15,272 nucleotides of DNA from NCBI GenBank assembly GCA_030589605.1, contig JAUUVJ010000035.1, positions 1 through 15,272 on the forward strand, in the 5' to 3' direction. The stretch's first letter is position 1; every line of letters begins with the position of its first letter. The stretch is from Candidatus Hodarchaeota archaeon (GTDB lineage: Archaea > Asgardarchaeota > Heimdallarchaeia > Hodarchaeales > Hodarchaeaceae). The translations under genes were made by a program, and so were the position numbers. Below are positions 13,963 through 15,272 of the stretch, piece by piece. The notes under the pieces are model-generated. The model was not told where the DNA came from, searched no databases, and saw only the letters and a list, made by a program, of their open reading frames with translations.

Positions 13963-14403
13963 ATGAAAATTTATCTTGATGTGTGTTGTTTAAACCGGCC
14001 GTTTGATGATCACACTCAAGATAAGATTCGCTTGGAATCGGAGGCAATAATTACTATATTATCACACATCTCTGAGAAGAAATGGGAAATGATAGGCAGT
14101 GACATTATAGATTTTGAAATTTCCCAAATTCCAGATCCAGATCGCATGAAAAAAGTACTCCAATTGGTAAATCTCAAAGCAGAAAAAGTGACTCTCACTG
14201 ATAATGTTGTTAATCGTTCAAAAAAGATTCAAGAATACACTATCAAGTTACTAGATGCATTACACTTAGCCTGTGCTGAAGAAGGAAAAGCGGAAGTATT
14301 TCTTACAACAGATCAAAATCTGATAAAAAAATCTACCAAAAATCTTGAAAAAATCAAAGTTAAAGTCAAAAATCCATTGAATTGGATAATGGAGGTAATA
14401 TAA
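13963..14403 (+). CDS. PIN-domain RNase toxin (VapC-like)
   Basis: The 146-aa protein is a complete PIN domain: YLDVCCLNRPFDD at the start with D6, E25 in the RLESEA helix, LLDALHLA with D98, and LTTDQNL with D117, the acidic set that binds Mg2+ in PIN ribonucleases. VapC-type PIN toxins cleave tRNA, rRNA or mRNA. ATG 13963 follows AAGGTG by five bases. The stop TAA is immediately followed by the ATG of the small downstream gene, so the two are translationally coupled. The toxin comes first, the reverse of the usual antitoxin-toxin order. The CCLNRPFDD type of PIN start is one I know from archaeal and cyanobacterial pairs with this same partner type. Confidence 0.85.
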   Translation: MKIYLDVCCLNRPFDDHTQDKIRLESEAIITILSHISEKKWEMIGSDIIDFEISQIPDPDRMKKVLQLVNLKAEKVTLTDNVVNRSKKIQEYTIKLLDALHLACAEEGKAEVFLTTDQNLIKKSTKNLEKIKVKVKNPLNWIMEVI

Positions 14404-14604
14404 ATGACCGTATTGAGTCAAAATGAGATTCGTAAAAAAGGAATTGAAGCTCTAGCTGAAGCATTGGGCCCTGTTGGAATGATTCGGTTTCTTCAACAAT
14501 TTGATACTGGAAAGGGAAGTTACACCGATGAAAGAAGTCAATGGTTAGATGACCTAACCATTGATGATGTGATCACAAAGATTAGATCTAAGAAACAGAA
14601 CTAA
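14404..14604 (+). CDS. Putative antitoxin partner of the PIN toxin
   Basis: The 66-aa protein starts at ATG 14404, directly after the toxin stop, with GGAGGTAA (14391-14398) inside the toxin gene as its Shine-Dalgarno site. It has an N-terminal helix QNEIRKKGIEALAEALGPVGMIRFLQQF (6-33), a GSY link and a C-terminal region DDLTIDDVITKIRSKKQ (49-65). The size, coupling and conserved GPVG...RFLQQF pattern fit the small partner that goes with this PIN subgroup. No ribbon-helix-helix or AbrB motif is clear, so DNA binding is not established. Role as antitoxin is inferred from context. Confidence 0.7.
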   Translation: MTVLSQNEIRKKGIEALAEALGPVGMIRFLQQFDTGKGSYTDERSQWLDDLTIDDVITKIRSKKQN

Positions 14605-14651
14605 CTATATTTATCATTTAGGCATTAGAATCAAATTATAAATTCTCTATA

Positions 14652-14690
14652 GCCATTTTAGTTTTAGATGGCTGGTTTGACGACATTGAT
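14652..14690 (-). repeat. Inverted fragment of the dispersed repeat core
   Basis: ATGGCTGGTTT (14668-14678) is the reverse complement of AAACCAGCCAT, yet it is followed on the + strand by GACGACATT, which matches the + strand tail of copies 2 and 8. AGCCAT at 14652-14657 pairs with ATGGCT (14668-14673). It may be a rearranged or hairpin-mediated partial copy. Confidence 0.45.
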
Positions 14691-14792
14691 TTAACTATAT
14701 TAGTAGATAAATGGGATAACTTAATCAGATACAAAGGCTGTTTAAGTAAAAAAATCGAATTTTTCTATCTATTTTTTGAATAAATAAATTTT

Positions 14793-14832
14793 TGATTCTA
14801 AACAGGTGTTAATCCAGCCATAGACGACGTTT
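14793..14832 (+). repeat. Dispersed repeat copy 8 with interrupted core
   Basis: TGATTCTAAA is separated from CCAGCCATAGACGACG by about ten extra bases (CAGGTGTTAAT region, 14802-14812). The upstream hairpin is missing. It marks the right end of the repeat-bearing region, about 100 nt before the catalase gene. Confidence 0.55.
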
Positions 14833-14872
14833 CCATTAATGTCTTCAATGTACTGAACTCAGAACTTTCATT

Positions 14873-14897
14873 AAAAAAAAAGGAAAAAAAAGAAAAA
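14873..14897 (-). terminator. T-rich terminator of the catalase gene
   Basis: On the - strand this is a T-dominated tract (runs of five to nine T) about 40 nt after the catalase stop codon, matching archaeal intrinsic termination. Confidence 0.5.
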
Positions 14898-14936
14898 GGT
14901 TCCCAATACATGGACAATTTGTATTAGTAGCAGAAA

Positions 14937-15272
14937 TTACCAACCAAGGGCTTTCTTGACTCCTTCTCCATAGGCAGGGTCTACCTTATCAAAGTGCTCC
15001 AATTGTCGTTTAATGATGTATTCAGGAACTCCTGCCATGGATGCAGCGATGATCCTAAATAACCTTGCTTTCTGCTGATCATTGAAAAGATTGAAGAGAG
15101 CTCGTGGTTGGCCATAATCATCATTACCCTCACGGTGATCGTATCGATCAGCATCACCTGAGATCTTGAGTGGTGGTTCTGCATACCTAGAGTTCTCTTT
15201 GGGGCCTCCGAAGGAATTAGGTTCGTAGTAAGCATCTGGATTCTCCTTAAAATTATCGAAGAATCTCATGTG
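14937..15272 (-). CDS. katA: Monofunctional haem catalase, C-terminal fragment
   Basis: The last 111-112 codons of a catalase run off the right edge. The sequence HMRFFDNFKENPDAYYEPNSF matches the catalase RDGAMRF...YEPNSF segment, and PPLKISGDADRYDHREGNDDY, QPRALFNLFNDQQKARLF and IIKRQLEHFDKVDPAYGEGVKKALG are the standard C-terminal helical region of small-subunit catalases. The enzyme turns H2O2 into water and oxygen. The haem-ligating Tyr and catalytic His lie outside the window. The methionine at 15269 is internal, not a start. The product ends in GW with no flavodoxin extension, which fits the roughly 480-500 aa class. It is transcribed toward the island and probably marks the edge of the chromosomal backbone. 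Confidence 0.92.
   Translation of the reverse strand, partial: HMRFFDNFKENPDAYYEPNSFGGPKENSRYAEPPLKISGDADRYDHREGNDDYGQPRALFNLFNDQQKARLFRIIAASMAGVPEYIIKRQLEHFDKVDPAYGEGVKKALGW

Larger units (their letters stand above)
14605..14936. other. 332-bp gap with repeat remnants and the catalase terminator
   Basis: No ORF is supported. It contains an inverted fragment of the repeat core (14652-14690), a core interrupted by extra bases (14793-14832), and a purine-rich tract that is T-rich on the - strand (14873-14897). Confidence 0.5.

Noticed and set aside
14016..14198. - strand ORF within the PIN gene, and a second frame at 14981-15235 within catalase
   Set aside because: Both overlap genes with clear family signatures.
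3851..14832. Reading the dispersed repeats as a CRISPR array or as true integron attC sites
   Set aside because: Spacing is hundreds to thousands of bases with genes between, no cas or integrase gene is present, and the core does not match the attC GTTRRRY ends.

Overview
The window is an AT-rich (about 30% G+C by eye) stretch that reads as archaeal. The signs are TATA-box-like elements 25-60 nt upstream of several genes, GTG and TTG starts beside clear Shine-Dalgarno sites, strong AGA use for Arg, T-tract terminators and a short CxxC-x17-CxxC zinc-ribbon protein of a kind common in archaea. An Asgard or methanogen-related lineage is possible, but the sequence alone does not fix the taxon. 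No rRNA, tRNA, CRISPR array, transposase or integrase was seen.

Region 1 (1-3622, all + strand) is an immune-type island. It has two paralogous proteins whose C-terminal halves look like the STING cyclic-dinucleotide-binding domain: an HGLAxGYFNNF or NGLAxGYFNNF helix, a lid Arg, and a DIPT motif. Their N-terminal halves resemble a nucleoside-deoxyribosyltransferase/TIR-like Rossmann domain. The first paralogue appears frameshifted at the left edge. A small membrane protein resembling RipA/SLATT 2TM effectors follows, then two separate ThsB-like (DUF1863) TIR proteins. No CD-NTase (cGAS-like) gene and no classical ThsA is present. I infer a composite STING / TIR / membrane-effector defence module that mixes CBASS and Thoeris parts.

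Region 2 (about 3850-14832) is a series of one- or two-gene segments separated by a dispersed repeat. The best copies consist of a TATATAC-N4-GTATATA hairpin followed by a core AATCTAAACCAGCC and a looser ACGA-containing tail. Eight copies are recognisable (some degenerate), all in the same + orientation whatever the direction of the flanking genes. The cargo is mostly defence or toxin-like: a small winged-helix protein, a large HEPN (RNDLIH) protein, a Schlafen/AlbA_2 protein with two membrane helices, a partner of unknown function, a HEPN plus zinc-ribbon protein, a methyltransferase-like gene split by one in-frame TAA, a one-TM coiled-coil protein, the CxxC zinc-ribbon protein, and a PIN toxin-antitoxin pair. 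A GC-richer tandem stem-loop at 6325-6425 looks like a structured RNA.

Region 3 (14937-15272, - strand) is the C-terminal end of a monofunctional haem catalase running off the right edge. It is probably the housekeeping flank of the island.
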